This document shows, piece by piece, positions 1-9,663 of a stretch of 64,000 nt of DNA. The translations under genes were made by a program, and so were the position numbers. Positions within the stretch are counted from its first letter, which is position 1. Each line of letters opens with the position of its first letter. The notes under the pieces were generated by a model, which saw nothing but the letters and a program-made list of their open reading frames with translations, was not told where the DNA came from and searched no databases. The stretch is from Crenothrix sp. D3 (GTDB lineage Bacteria > Pseudomonadota > Gammaproteobacteria > Methylococcales > Methylomonadaceae): contig MBQZ01000018.1 in assembly GCA_002134785.1 (NCBI GenBank), forward strand, positions 124,001-188,000. Reading direction: 5' to 3'.

Positions 1-2522
1 ATTTGTACCGTGTCATTGGCGGATAATTGAAACGGCTCAGTTAAATCGGCTATCACTTTTAAGGCAATGATGTCAGCCGCTTCAGGGAATTTCAGGTTTT
101 CTAGCACGAGGACAAATTCATCACCGCCTAAACGCACCACCATATCGCTATCGCGCAAACAGCGGGTAATTCTTGCCGCAACTTGTTTCAGCAACTCATC
201 ACCAGCCGCGTGTCCTAACTTATCGTTCACCGCTTTGAATTTATCCAAATCCATCATAAAGACCGCAAATTGGCTATGATTACGACGATTAATGGCGATA
301 GCATACCGCAATCTATCCAATAATTTGCGCCGATTGGGTAAACCTGTGAGCGGGTCGTAAAAGGCTAATAGTTTAATTTCCTCTTCGGCGGCTTTGCGTT
401 CAGTAATGTCGATATGTGTTGACACATAATGGGTAATCTGGTCTTGGTTCGCTCTTACGGCAGTAATAGTCATGAATTCTGGATAAATATCACCATTTTT
501 ACGTTTATCCCAGATTTCGCCCTGCCAACCTCCGCTGTCATGAATGCTTTGCCATAAATTGTCATAAAACAAACGATCCTGTCGCCCAGAATGTAATATA
601 CGCGGTTTTTGATTAAGAACTTCTGCCTTGCTATAACCCGTAAGATTCGTAAATGCTTGATTGACATTAATAATATGGGTGCTGGCATCGGTAATCATCA
701 TGCCTACTGTCTGAGATTCAAAAATCGTGGCGGCAATGCGTAACTCCATTTCTGCGTGTTTGCGCTCGGTAATATCGTGAACTGTTGCTTGCAGCACGGT
801 TTTTTCATTTAAAATTAAGATATTGAGTAATACTTCAGTAAGAAAGCTCTCGCCTGTGTCTATTTTTTTATGTGTCCATTCAAAGCGCAATTGCCCTTTT
901 TCCAGTGCAGTAGCGATGTATTGCTGGGCGAGTATTAAGGAGCTTGTTCCACAAGGCTGTTCTAACGGTGATAAATCCGCAGGATGGTAAGTGCAAAATT
1001 CGGCAACTGTTTTACAACCGTATAAAGTAAGAGCCGCCTGATTACAATCAAAAATTACTGTATCCCACAACACTATTGCATCATTGCTTGAATCGTAAAG
1101 GGCGTGAAACTTTGATTCTGAATCGTATAAAGATTTTTCCAACCGCTTGCGTTCGGTGATTTCTCTTGTAAAGGCTAATTGGACAATATCACCATTTTCC
1201 AAGTTAAACGGGACTGCATGAGTTTCCATCCAGTGTCTTGTGTTTTTCAAGCCAATAATTTCAAATTCCATATTGCCTGACTTGCCATCACAGACGGCTT
1301 CATTAAAGGCTTGAAAAGCGTCACGATACTCAGGGGCAAGTAGTAAATAGACGCATTGATTGCGTACCTCATCTTCTGAGTCGGCTTCTATCATTGCCAA
1401 TCCTGACGAATTTATTGACAGCAGAGTGCCGTCACGCGCTACCAGTTTTACACATTCAGAGGTTGTATCGAGAATTGCGCGTAAGTGCCGTTCACTTTCT
1501 GTGAGTAGCTTTTCAATTTTTTTGCGGTCGCTAATATCCACCCAAAAACCAATAATTTGATAGGGTTTACCCGCTTCATCACACGTTAATCGTGCCTCGT
1601 TATACATCCAGCGATAGCTTCCATCCGCTGTGCGAAAGCGGTGTTCGTGCTGAAGTGTGTCATTTTTAAAAAGGTGCGACAGATGCTCATAAACCTGTGC
1701 GACATCATCAGGGTGAATATTGCTTTTCCAAAAATTGCATTTTTCATGGAATTGTTCGGGTAAGTATCCCAAAGTTGCAATGATATTCGGGCTGATATAG
1801 GTCAGCCTAAACGGCGGGGTTACTTCGCAAGTGAAGATTGTCACAGGTGCATTTGACAGCAAAAAATTCAGTTTTTCTTCACTTTTTTGCAATGCGCGTT
1901 CCATTTTTCTACGCTCAATTGCTCGGCTTTCTTTTTCTTCATTTTGGAAGGCAAGCTCTTTATTGGCAATGAGCAGCTCGGCTGCTTGTTTACTCGCGGT
2001 TATATCGGTTAAAACAATTCGCAGTGTGGGTTGGTGATCCGCTTTTAACATGGGAAGACAGTGCAGTTCTGCATAAAGCAAGTTATCGTTAGGCTGCTTT
2101 AGGCAAACTGTAATCGTTTTTTGCTGATTCCCCCGCATGACTTGAGCGAAAAAAAGATGCCAGCGATCCGAATCTGTGGCGTTGATAAAGCCTGCAAACC
2201 GCCGTTGTAGTAATTTGTAACGACTTTCTCTCAATAACGTTGCACCCGTCAGATTGATTTTTTCAATCAAGCCTTGATGTGAAAGCGTTAAATAGCCGAC
2301 GGGTGAAAACTCATACAAGTCAAAATAATCTTGCTGCGATTCTGCCAACGCCTCGTAAGATTGGCGTAAGTTCTCATTTTGCATTTCAAGTTCAATTTGA
2401 TGAACCTGAAGTTCGTAGAGTAATTCTTCAGCAGAGCGAGTGCGAGTCGCAGAATCTGTTGTGGACGCGGTGTGAAGTTGTTTCACAGCATCGGCGCGTA
2501 GTGAATTCTTTTTTTTGTCCAT
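1..2522 (-). CDS. Multi-PAS diguanylate cyclase (GGDEF), 3' end outside the window
   Basis: Absent from the ORF track because it runs off the left edge; I translated it from the minus strand as 840 uninterrupted codons from ATG at 2522. An N-terminal coil is followed by about five PAS/PAC sensor units joined by linkers ending in DITERK-type motifs. A GGDEF domain begins at AFYDPLTGLPNRR and contains the active-site motif RLGGDEF near residue 795. RDSD lies exactly five residues before GGDEF, matching the RxxD inhibitory I-site, so c-di-GMP synthesis with product inhibition is expected. No transmembrane segment is visible, so it is probably a soluble sensor. An EAL domain could follow beyond the edge. 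AAAGG directly abuts the ATG, so the exact start is uncertain. Confidence 0.9.
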   Translation of the reverse strand, partial: MDKKKNSLRADAVKQLHTASTTDSATRTRSAEELLYELQVHQIELEMQNENLRQSYEALAESQQDYFDLYEFSPVGYLTLSHQGLIEKINLTGATLLRESRYKLLQRRFAGFINATDSDRWHLFFAQVMRGNQQKTITVCLKQPNDNLLYAELHCLPMLKADHQPTLRIVLTDITASKQAAELLIANKELAFQNEEKESRAIERRKMERALQKSEEKLNFLLSNAPVTIFTCEVTPPFRLTYISPNIIATLGYLPEQFHEKCNFWKSNIHPDDVAQVYEHLSHLFKNDTLQHEHRFRTADGSYRWMYNEARLTCDEAGKPYQIIGFWVDISDRKKIEKLLTESERHLRAILDTTSECVKLVARDGTLLSINSSGLAMIEADSEDEVRNQCVYLLLAPEYRDAFQAFNEAVCDGKSGNMEFEIIGLKNTRHWMETHAVPFNLENGDIVQLAFTREITERKRLEKSLYDSESKFHALYDSSNDAIVLWDTVIFDCNQAALTLYGCKTVAEFCTYHPADLSPLEQPCGTSSLILAQQYIATALEKGQLRFEWTHKKIDTGESFLTEVLLNILILNEKTVLQATVHDITERKHAEMELRIAATIFESQTVGMMITDASTHIINVNQAFTNLTGYSKAEVLNQKPRILHSGRQDRLFYDNLWQSIHDSGGWQGEIWDKRKNGDIYPEFMTITAVRANQDQITHYVSTHIDITERKAAEEEIKLLAFYDPLTGLPNRRKLLDRLRYAIAINRRNHSQFAVFMMDLDKFKAVNDKLGHAAGDELLKQVAARITRCLRDSDMVVRLGGDEFVLVLENLKFPEAADIIALKVIADLTEPFQLSANDTVQ

Positions 2523-2550
2523 ACCTTTATATAGCTAATAGCTAATGAAA

Positions 2551-2653
2551 TGATTACAACACCGTTCGCACTGAGCTTGTCGAATGGTGTGAATGTGGGT
2601 TCTATAACTGAGCGAAGCCGAAGGACTCACCACGAACGGTATATTTTATTGTG
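2551..2653. repeat. Dispersed palindromic repeat, family A, copy 1
   Basis: About 100 bp bounded by the inverted ends ACCGTTCG and CGAACGGT. The flanks TGATTACAA and TTTTATTGTG are shared with a second copy at 58898-59014. The interior resembles widespread bacterial intergenic repeats containing CTGAGCTTGTCGAA and CGAAGGACTCACCACGAAC. It carries no transposase and behaves like a MITE- or REP-type element between genes. Confidence 0.8.
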
Positions 2654-2745
2654 CATTAGCTCTACCCCACGAAATCGGGAAGAGCTTTTCTTTTTCCATG
2701 CTGAAAAGGATAACATTTTTCTAGTAGTGTGCGTAATATCAGTGA

Positions 2746-3522
2746 TTAATCAAAAATTGCCGCCTCCAGATGCTTACTTTCAGATAAACCTTTAAGTTTA
2801 GACTTGTCTTTTATGCCCGCGAAATGTGTCCCTGTTAAATTCGCCCCTGCAAAATTAGTCTCTTCTAGCGTTGTGCCTGTTAAATTCACATTCGTTAAAT
2901 CCGCATTGCTAAAATCTGCACCCGATAAATCGACACCAAACAAGTTAGCATTTTTTAATACGCTACCCGAAAGATTGGCAAACCGTAATAAAGCGCGATC
3001 AAGATTAGCATTGGTTAAATTCGCGCCTGTTAAATTGACATAATTCATACTGGCTCGCATTAAACCCATCGACTGATTTTTCATATCCACGCCCCAATTA
3101 GCGTTGGACAAATTGGCATGACTTAAATCAGCGCGGTCTAGCGTTGCAATAAAGCGACTGCCTGTTAAATTCGCATGGCTTAAATTCGCCCCACCGACAT
3201 GAACACCAAACACGCTGGTATTGGATAAATCAGCACCTGACAAATTGATTTTTGACATCACCGCTAAATCTAACACCAAGCCTGATAAATTGCTGTTGCT
3301 AAAATTGGCGCGGCGCATATCCGAACCCCATAAATTAGCATTTCTAAAATCCAATCCTGATAAATCTAACTCGGTTAAATCTTTCCGTTTTAAATCAGCA
3401 ACGTGGGTTTTATCGGCAGTAGCCAACCGTTGCTCTACTTCAGCACGCGTTAAATCGGCGGCTGATACCGATAAAGCCGTGCAAATGGCACATAGAGCTA
3501 AGCAATAGGCGGGGGTTTTCAT
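2746..3522 (-). CDS. Exported pentapeptide-repeat protein
   Basis: From the chosen start the protein is 258 aa. It opens with a signal peptide (MKTPAYCLALCAICTALSVSA), followed by almost uninterrupted A(D/N)LSxx-type pentapeptide repeats such as ANLSHANLTG. These are expected to fold as a right-handed quadrilateral beta helix. The ORF track starts 30 codons earlier, but ATG at 3522 has a good Shine-Dalgarno (TTGGAG about 8 nt upstream) and begins exactly at the signal peptide, so I prefer it. The likely location is the periplasm or outer surface. Pentapeptide proteins have varied scaffold roles, and nothing here points to a specific partner. The gene is divergent from the receptor locus that follows. 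Confidence 0.88.
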   Translation of the reverse strand: MKTPAYCLALCAICTALSVSAADLTRAEVEQRLATADKTHVADLKRKDLTELDLSGLDFRNANLWGSDMRRANFSNSNLSGLVLDLAVMSKINLSGADLSNTSVFGVHVGGANLSHANLTGSRFIATLDRADLSHANLSNANWGVDMKNQSMGLMRASMNYVNLTGANLTNANLDRALLRFANLSGSVLKNANLFGVDLSGADFSNADLTNVNLTGTTLEETNFAGANLTGTHFAGIKDKSKLKGLSESKHLEAAIFD

Positions 3523-3860
3523 GTGTGTAACTCCAAGTAAAAGTATGAAATAGAAATCAAAAAACCCTATTTTTGATTCCGCAGTTAAATTATCACAGGA
3601 GATAATTTGCAAAAATAGTCTGTTTGATGAACATCAGGATGTCAAATATTACGACTAACTAAAATACTGTCATCAGTCAATTCACAACTCAAGCGGTCTT
3701 CAATAGGGCAAATGCCCTATTTCAATATAAAAAGTAGGTTATATCCCCCTGTATATATACACAAAAAATACAACCAATTGAATTTAAACAATAATTTTTA
3801 TGGCGCATAAATTGCTAATGTTATAGTTCATTATAAAAATAAGTTATACAGGAATTGTTA
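3523..3860. other. Divergent intergenic region holding the left edge of the receptor duplication
   Basis: The 338 bp between the pentapeptide gene and the first receptor contain no convincing gene. From 3634 (CAGGATGTCAAATATTACGAC) to the receptor start the sequence is a diverged copy of 7063-7287. The sequence TTCATTATAAAAATAA just before the ribosome-binding site is conserved between the two copies, which makes it a candidate promoter or leader element. I could not identify a clear Fur box. Confidence 0.6.
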
Positions 3861-6197
3861 GTGATTGATTTTAAACATCCCATAGTCAATAGAGAACACG
3901 CGAGACACGATTTTACTAAAGCTGCCATTATTGCTTTAGCTATTCCTGCATTGACACTGTCGATGACAACGCTAGCCACTGCTGAAACGGTTAAAAAAGC
4001 CGACTCTAAAACGGCAAAATCGAAAACATCAACCGCACAGAACGTACCCAGAAGTGAGAATCGTATTACTACACTTAATGAGATGACAGTTTCTGAAAAA
4101 CAATCGCATATTGATAATTGGCTAACCGAAGATATTGACTCTATCCCTGTGCAAAAAAGAACCGAACTGGGTCATTTGACCATGACCACGCCGCTGGCGG
4201 GTAGCGTCATCGATCAGCAAGAGCTGCAAACAGTCAAATACGTCGATTTTCTCCGTGAGCAGCTAAGCCGCGTTCCCAGTATTAGTTTGGGGCGCAATAT
4301 CCGTATAGCTGATGGTGGTAAAGCCTATACCAATAGCTTAATTGATGGCTTTGTCGTCGGTTCACCCACGGTTGGCAGCATGAGTCAGCCCGATACCATC
4401 AATCCTAAGGAAGTGGAGTCTATCGAAGTGATACGCGGCCCTGCTTCGGTGTTATATCCTAGCAATGGTATCGGTGGCACAATCAATGTTATTACTAAAG
4501 ACCCCAGTAAATTGCCTGAATACTCACTGTCTCAGGAAATCGGTATGTATGATTTATACAGAACGCAAGGTTCAGCCAGTGGTACGGTAAAAAGCCCTAT
4601 CAATGACATTGGTTATTTTGTTGGCTTTAATGCTATGCAATACAATCCGTGGAAAGATAGAACTAAATCTGAGCGTTATTCTGGCACGGGAAAAGTCGTA
4701 CTTCATCCCGATGATGTGTCAAAACTCACGTTACGATTTGATTATACCAGTTGGTATCAGCAAGACCCTGGCAGTCTTACTCGACAACAATGGGTTAATA
4801 ACTGGCAGCAAGCCAATCCTGCTATGTTGAATTTATATCAGGATTTTCAATATATTTCAGGCGTTGCTTCCTATAAACGTAAAGTGGGTGATGGTGGTGA
4901 ATTGGAAGTATCTTTTTCACGCCGCGATAAAATTGGCACTGACGCTAACCCTGGTGGCGGTAGTGCTGCCTCCAGTACCACGCAGCAAGAAATCAATTAT
5001 GGGCAGAACAACGCCCATACCGTTTATCGACAAGATTTTGATTTTGTGAAATCCCGTGTTTATACAGGTGTCGATGTCATTAACGGTTATCAAGACGTTG
5101 AAATATGGAATCGTCCTGCCAGTGGCTTTAATAGAACAACCAAAGCATCCGCTTCCAGCTATACCGAAACCCAAGTCGCCCCGTTTATGCAGTACGAATT
5201 TTCACCGCTCAATGGCGTATTCAAAGACGGCTTTTTAGCCTCTATGGATAACTTACGCTTTAATTTCGGGTTGCGTTATGAAGATTTTCAACAGCACTAT
5301 TATCAAACCTACAATTCCGCAGGCGGTGTACTTAAAAACAGTGGACAGAATTTTGATAAATTAATCAAAAAAGGCGGCTTAGATTATGAATATGTCAAAG
5401 ATCATACACTGTGGTTTGGTGTTGCCGATGGTTGGTTAGTGCCAGGAGCAAGTGTCAATGTTACCGCACAATATCCCAATGAAAACGTAACGCCTGAAAC
5501 CAGTATTACCAAACAACTGGGGTTGAGAGGCTTTTTTCGTGAGCAAGGGCTGACCTATGACATCACTGGCTTTGAAACCAACATTGATAACTACATCGCC
5601 TCGGTATTGTGTAGTGATAATCCGTCGATGTGCAACGGGTGGGCAAAATTACCTAACACGATCACTACAGGTCGAGTTACCACGGTCAACACGGCTAAAA
5701 CCACCGCTTCTTATACAGGCAACCCTGGAAAAGCCACTGTGAGAGGCTTTGAAACTAGCTTGGCGTACCAACCGCATGAGATGGTTAAATTTAGCGTTGC
5801 ACACACCTTAAGCTGGAACGTATTCAATAATTACAATGTGGGTGCGGTTAAATTAAATGGCGTGACAATGGCTATTTCACCCAAGCATCATGTTAATGGA
5901 CGTATTGCCGTGTATCCCATCAAAGGCTTAAGTGTGGAACTGGAAGCCGATTACTTAAGTCGCTACCAAACCAATATTCAAAATACCGACAGCTATGCAC
6001 GCCCCATGTTATTCAATTTGCGCAGTAGTTATCAGTTGAAAAACTGGACACTGTCATTGCAAGCTCTCAATTTATTAAATACTAAATATTCATCCAAAGT
6101 ATCTGCTAATGCGGCGAATGTTCAAAGTTATGGAGGCATTACTGGCATAGCTGATAGCCCGTTTCAGTTCCGCGCAGGGCTGGAATACAATTTTTAA
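3861..6197 (+). CDS. TonB-dependent outer-membrane receptor (copy 1)
   Basis: An outer-membrane gated channel importing a scarce chelate, energised by TonB. There is a long charged N-region, then a signal peptide core ending near MTTLATA. A lysine/threonine-rich linker is followed by a TonB-box-like LNEMTVSEK near residue 75. The plug domain includes ESIEVIRGPASVLYPSNGIG, and the beta barrel ends in FRAGLEYNF with the expected terminal aromatic residue. The ORF track uses TTG at 3855. I prefer GTG at 3861 because the paralogue at 7288 starts at the equivalent GTG with the same AGGA(G)TTG spacing. Its place upstream of PepSY, CobN-like and ExbB-like genes suggests a haem-, corrin- or metallophore-type substrate. 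The substrate itself is inferred, not seen. Confidence 0.92.
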   Translation: MIDFKHPIVNREHARHDFTKAAIIALAIPALTLSMTTLATAETVKKADSKTAKSKTSTAQNVPRSENRITTLNEMTVSEKQSHIDNWLTEDIDSIPVQKRTELGHLTMTTPLAGSVIDQQELQTVKYVDFLREQLSRVPSISLGRNIRIADGGKAYTNSLIDGFVVGSPTVGSMSQPDTINPKEVESIEVIRGPASVLYPSNGIGGTINVITKDPSKLPEYSLSQEIGMYDLYRTQGSASGTVKSPINDIGYFVGFNAMQYNPWKDRTKSERYSGTGKVVLHPDDVSKLTLRFDYTSWYQQDPGSLTRQQWVNNWQQANPAMLNLYQDFQYISGVASYKRKVGDGGELEVSFSRRDKIGTDANPGGGSAASSTTQQEINYGQNNAHTVYRQDFDFVKSRVYTGVDVINGYQDVEIWNRPASGFNRTTKASASSYTETQVAPFMQYEFSPLNGVFKDGFLASMDNLRFNFGLRYEDFQQHYYQTYNSAGGVLKNSGQNFDKLIKKGGLDYEYVKDHTLWFGVADGWLVPGASVNVTAQYPNENVTPETSITKQLGLRGFFREQGLTYDITGFETNIDNYIASVLCSDNPSMCNGWAKLPNTITTGRVTTVNTAKTTASYTGNPGKATVRGFETSLAYQPHEMVKFSVAHTLSWNVFNNYNVGAVKLNGVTMAISPKHHVNGRIAVYPIKGLSVELEADYLSRYQTNIQNTDSYARPMLFNLRSSYQLKNWTLSLQALNLLNTKYSSKVSANAANVQSYGGITGIADSPFQFRAGLEYNF

Positions 6198-6221
6198 CAA
6201 CCACAACCAAGAGCAAATACC

Positions 6222-6535
6222 ATGAAAAAACACTGATCATCCTTGCATTAATGATGAGCGTCCCGTTAAGCGTTATAGCGGCTGAACCTGCTAAAGACTG
6301 CAAAAAAGGCGAGTGGCTGACTAAAGACTTAGGCTTGAATGCAGAGCAGCAAACCAAAGTTGACGCTTTGTTTGAGCAAAATGAAGTTAAAAAGAAAGCC
6401 TTGCACGATGAACTCAGTGCGCAAATAAAAGAAGTGCTGACACCTGAACAACACGCAAAAATGAAAGAAAAACACGATCAAATGAAAGCCAAGCACGCTG
6501 AAATAAAAGGCAAACACAGTTGCCCAGCAGAATAA
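6222..6535 (+). pseudogene. Spy/CpxP-like periplasmic protein, copy 1, frameshifted in the signal peptide
   Basis: Copy 2 (9664) begins ATG followed by seven A residues and reads MKKTLIALALMM. Copy 1 has only six A residues, so it reads M-K-K-H-stop. Restoring one A recovers MKKTLIILALMMSVPLSVIA followed by the full mature domain with LNAEQQTKVDALF and LTPEQ. The ORF track therefore begins at an internal ATG (6251) with only a stub of signal peptide. Copy 1 also lacks the TEATPAK segment of copy 2. It may be a true pseudogene, a slippage-switchable gene, or a sequencing error in a homopolymer. Confidence 0.8.
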
Positions 6536-6554
6536 ACAATAACGGTTAGCTTTT

Positions 6555-6582
6555 GTTCCCACGCTGCTTCGTGCGTGGGAAT
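6555..6582. repeat. REP-like palindrome (GTTCCCACGC...GCGTGGGAAT)
   Basis: A short perfect-arm hairpin between the broken Spy-like copy and the truncated receptor. Related GTTCCCA/TGGGAAC palindromes occur at 15564-15589 and twice in 22135-22262, so it is a dispersed intergenic family. Confidence 0.75.
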
Positions 6583-6630
6583 GATAGTAATAACTTCATC
6601 AATCTACACTCATTGTCGAGAGCTATCAGA

Positions 6631-7137
6631 ATGAAACATCTACCACTTCTCTCCTTACTTACTGTTTTTTTCAGTACCAACACACACGCAGCCTTGTGGT
6701 TTACCGACCAACCAGCTGATAAAGCCATGCCTGCCAAGCAATCCACATCGAAAACCAAAGCAGATAGCCAAGCGAGTGACGAAACCGACAAGCAGGCGGT
6801 AAAAGGTCTGGAAGAAATGGTGGTCAGTGCGACCAAGACTGAAACCTTGCTTTCCAATGCCCTCGCCGCTGTGAGTGTCGTGACTCAAAAAGACATGGAG
6901 TCAAAAAATATTTCAAGATTAGGTGACGCATTGATCAGAGTTCCCAGTTTATTCTTAGGTTTCAATGCCACTGGACAGACGCAAGGTGCGTCTGGTTCGG
7001 GTGGTTTTTCGTTGCGCGGTGTCGATACCCGCCGCACATTGGTATTGGTTGATGGACAACCGTTACAGGATGTCAAATATTACGACCAACTAAAATACTA
7101 TCGTCAATCAATTCACAACCCAAGCGTTTTTCAATAA
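6631..7137 (+). pseudogene. Truncated TonB-dependent receptor (signal peptide, TonB box and part of plug only)
   Basis: It begins MKHLPLLSLLTVFFSTNTHA (signal peptide), then a TonB box EEMVVSATKTE and the start of a plug domain through RRTLVLVDGQPLQ. Then the sequence runs into the left end of duplication unit 2 at 7063 and terminates after about 25 junk codons. The remainder of the plug and the entire beta barrel are missing, so it cannot form a receptor. It belongs to a different receptor subfamily from the two full-length copies. The ORF track's earlier start at 6553 lies inside a REP-like palindrome and is unlikely. Confidence 0.8.
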
Positions 7138-7287
7138 GGCAAATGCCTTAGTCCCATAAAAAAAATAGGTGATATACCCTACACTACCCTCTCTAAAAAC
7201 ATAACAACCTGAATTTAAAGTCTTATTTTAATGGCATACAACTTGCTTTTTGTATGATTCATTATAAAAATAATACAGGAGTTGTGA

Positions 7288-9639
7288 GTGATTAATTTTA
7301 AACATTCCACACTAAATACATTAAATATAGAGAGCGCAAGACACAACTTTACTAAAGCTACCATTATTGCTTTAGCCATTCCCGCACTGACTCTGTCGAT
7401 GACAACGCCCGCTACCGCTGAAACAGTCAAAAACTCAGCTTCAAAAACGGCAAAATCGAAAACATCAACAGCGAAGAACGTACCCAGTAGTGAGGATCGT
7501 ATTATTGCACTCGATGAGATGACGGTTTCTGACAAACAATCGCATATTGATAATTGGTTGACCGAAGATATTGACTCTATCCCTGTGCAAAAAAGAACCG
7601 AACTGGGTAAATTAACCATGACCACACCCATAGCAGGGAGTGTCATCGATCAGCAAGAGCTGCAAACCGTCAAATACGTCGATCTTCTTCGTGAGCAACT
7701 GAGTCGAGTGCCAGGAATCAGTATGCAGCGTAATATTCGTATACCCGACGGTGGTAAATCCTATACCAATGGTGCAGTTGATGGTTTTATGGTCGGCTCA
7801 CCCAGCAATGGCAACACCACCAACAATACCGATACGATTAATCCCAAAGAAATAGAGTCTATTGAGGTGATGCGCGGTCCTGCTTCCGTGTTGTATCCCA
7901 GTAATGGCATCGGTGGCACTATCAATATTATTACCAAAGACCCCAGTAAATCACCTGAATACTCGCTGTCTCAGGAAATCGGTATGTATGATTTATATCG
8001 AACACAAGGCTCTGCGAGTGGCACGGTAAAAAGCCCTATCAATGACATCGGCTACTTTGTTGGCATTAGCGCGTTGCAATACAATCCGTGGCGAGATAGA
8101 AGTAAATCAAGGCGCACCTCTAGCACGGGTAAAGTGGTCTTACATCCCGATGACGTGTCAAAACTCACCTTACGATTTGATTATACCGATTGGTATCAAC
8201 AAAATGGCGGTCCTCTTAGCAGACAACAATGGAGTCAAAACTGGCAGCAAGCCAATCCTGCCATGCAGAATTTATATCAAAATTTCCAATATATTTCAGG
8301 ACTTGCGTCTTATAAACGTCAAGTCGGTAATGGCGGAGAGTTGGAAGTGTCTTTTTCAAAGCGCGATAAGAATGGAATCGATGCGAACCCAGGCGGTGGT
8401 AGTGGTGCATCCAGTACCACTGAGCAACACGTTAATCATGGTCAACATAATGCCCATACCGTTTATCGACAAGATTTTGATTTTGTTAAATCGCGCGTTT
8501 ATACGGGTGTCGATATTAATAACGGTTATCAAAATACCGACATTTGGAATCGTGCAGCAAATAGTTTCACAGCAACCTCTAAAGCATCGGCTAGTGTCTA
8601 TCATGAAACTCAAGTCGCCCCGTTTATGCAGTACGAATTTTCACCGCTGAACGGGGTATTTAAAGAAGGCTTTTTGTCTTCGATGGATAATCTACGTTTT
8701 AACTTTGGTTTGCGCCATGAAGATTATCAACAGCATTATTACCAGACCTATAACGCGGCAGGCGGCGTACTTAAAAATAGTGGGCAGAATTTCAATAAAT
8801 TAATCAAAAAAGGTGGTTTAGATTATGAATATGTCAAAGATCACACGCTGTGGTTCGGGGTTGCCGATGGTTGGTTGGTCCCAGGAGCGAGTGCCAGTGT
8901 CACCGCACAATATCCCAACTATAACGTAACGCCTGAAACCAGTATTACCAAACAACTGGGCTTGCGTGGTTTTTTTCGCGAGCAAGGGATGACCTACGAC
9001 ATCACCGCCTTTGAAACCAACATTGATAACTACATGGCATCCGTGTTGTGTAGTGATAATCCATCGGTGTGCGGCGCGTCGTGGTCAAAATTACCTAACA
9101 CTATCACTACAGGTCGAGTTACCACGGTCAACACGGCTAAAACCACCGCCTCTTATACGGGTAATCCAGGTAAAGTCACCGTTAGGGGGTTCGAGACCAG
9201 CTTGGCGTACCAACCGCATGACATGGTTAAATTTAGCGTTGCTCACACCTTGAACTGGAACTTTTGGAATAATTACAATGCAGGAGCAGTTAAATTAAAT
9301 GGGGTCACTATGGTCGGTGCGCCTAAGCACCATGTGAATGCGCGTGTCGCTGTTTATCCAGTGTCTGGATTAAGCGTGGAATTAGAAGCTGACTACTTGA
9401 GTCGCTACTACACCAATATCCAAAATACCAATACTTACTCACGCCCCATGTTGTTTAATTTGCGCAGTAGCTATCAATTGAAAAATTGGACGCTGTCATT
9501 GCAAGCTCTCAATTTATTAAATACCAAATACTCATCCAGAGTAACTTCCGATGCCGCTAATGTTCAAACTTACCAAGGTCTAGCGGGTATCAGCGATGGT
9601 CCATTTCAGTTCCGTGCAGGGCTAGAATACAATTTTTAA
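7288..9639 (+). CDS. TonB-dependent outer-membrane receptor (copy 2)
   Basis: 783 aa, a paralogue of the receptor at 3861 with the same architecture: long N-region and signal peptide ending MTTPATA, TonB-box-like LDEMTVSDK, plug with ESIEVMRGPASVLYPSNGIG, and a barrel ending FRAGLEYNF. The start is GTG with GGAG upstream. Substitutions cluster in stretches likely to be extracellular loops or plug loops (for example GSPSNGNTTNNTD against GSPTVGSMSQPD). This could mean related but distinct ligands. The intact Spy-like gene follows after 24 bp, then PepSY, CobN-like, ExbB-like and DUF2149-like genes on the same strand. Confidence 0.92.
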   Translation: MINFKHSTLNTLNIESARHNFTKATIIALAIPALTLSMTTPATAETVKNSASKTAKSKTSTAKNVPSSEDRIIALDEMTVSDKQSHIDNWLTEDIDSIPVQKRTELGKLTMTTPIAGSVIDQQELQTVKYVDLLREQLSRVPGISMQRNIRIPDGGKSYTNGAVDGFMVGSPSNGNTTNNTDTINPKEIESIEVMRGPASVLYPSNGIGGTINIITKDPSKSPEYSLSQEIGMYDLYRTQGSASGTVKSPINDIGYFVGISALQYNPWRDRSKSRRTSSTGKVVLHPDDVSKLTLRFDYTDWYQQNGGPLSRQQWSQNWQQANPAMQNLYQNFQYISGLASYKRQVGNGGELEVSFSKRDKNGIDANPGGGSGASSTTEQHVNHGQHNAHTVYRQDFDFVKSRVYTGVDINNGYQNTDIWNRAANSFTATSKASASVYHETQVAPFMQYEFSPLNGVFKEGFLSSMDNLRFNFGLRHEDYQQHYYQTYNAAGGVLKNSGQNFNKLIKKGGLDYEYVKDHTLWFGVADGWLVPGASASVTAQYPNYNVTPETSITKQLGLRGFFREQGMTYDITAFETNIDNYMASVLCSDNPSVCGASWSKLPNTITTGRVTTVNTAKTTASYTGNPGKVTVRGFETSLAYQPHDMVKFSVAHTLNWNFWNNYNAGAVKLNGVTMVGAPKHHVNARVAVYPVSGLSVELEADYLSRYYTNIQNTNTYSRPMLFNLRSSYQLKNWTLSLQALNLLNTKYSSRVTSDAANVQTYQGLAGISDGPFQFRAGLEYNF

Positions 9640-9663
9640 CAACCACAACCCAGAGGAAATACC

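Larger units (their letters stand above)
3634..6535 (+). repeat. Tandem duplication unit, copy 1 (leader + TonB receptor + Spy-like gene)
   Basis: The unit starts at CAGGATGTCAAATATTACGAC and ends at the stop of the Spy-like gene; 7063-9999 repeats the same order. The two receptors are highly similar along their length with scattered substitutions, so the duplication is not recent. Sequence beyond each Spy-like stop codon is unrelated between copies, placing the right breakpoint there. Confidence 0.85.

Noticed and set aside
2804-3508. Plus-strand ORFs of 79 and 95 aa rich in K/S/A (MSFMPAKCVPV..., MDKSAPDKLIF...)
   Set aside because: They are antisense shadows of the pentapeptide repeats; the repeated codons keep the opposite strand open.
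8042-8650. 202-aa plus-strand ORF inside receptor copy 2
   Set aside because: It overlaps the long receptor frame completely, has no recognisable domain, and a matching but shorter shadow (4603) occurs in copy 1.
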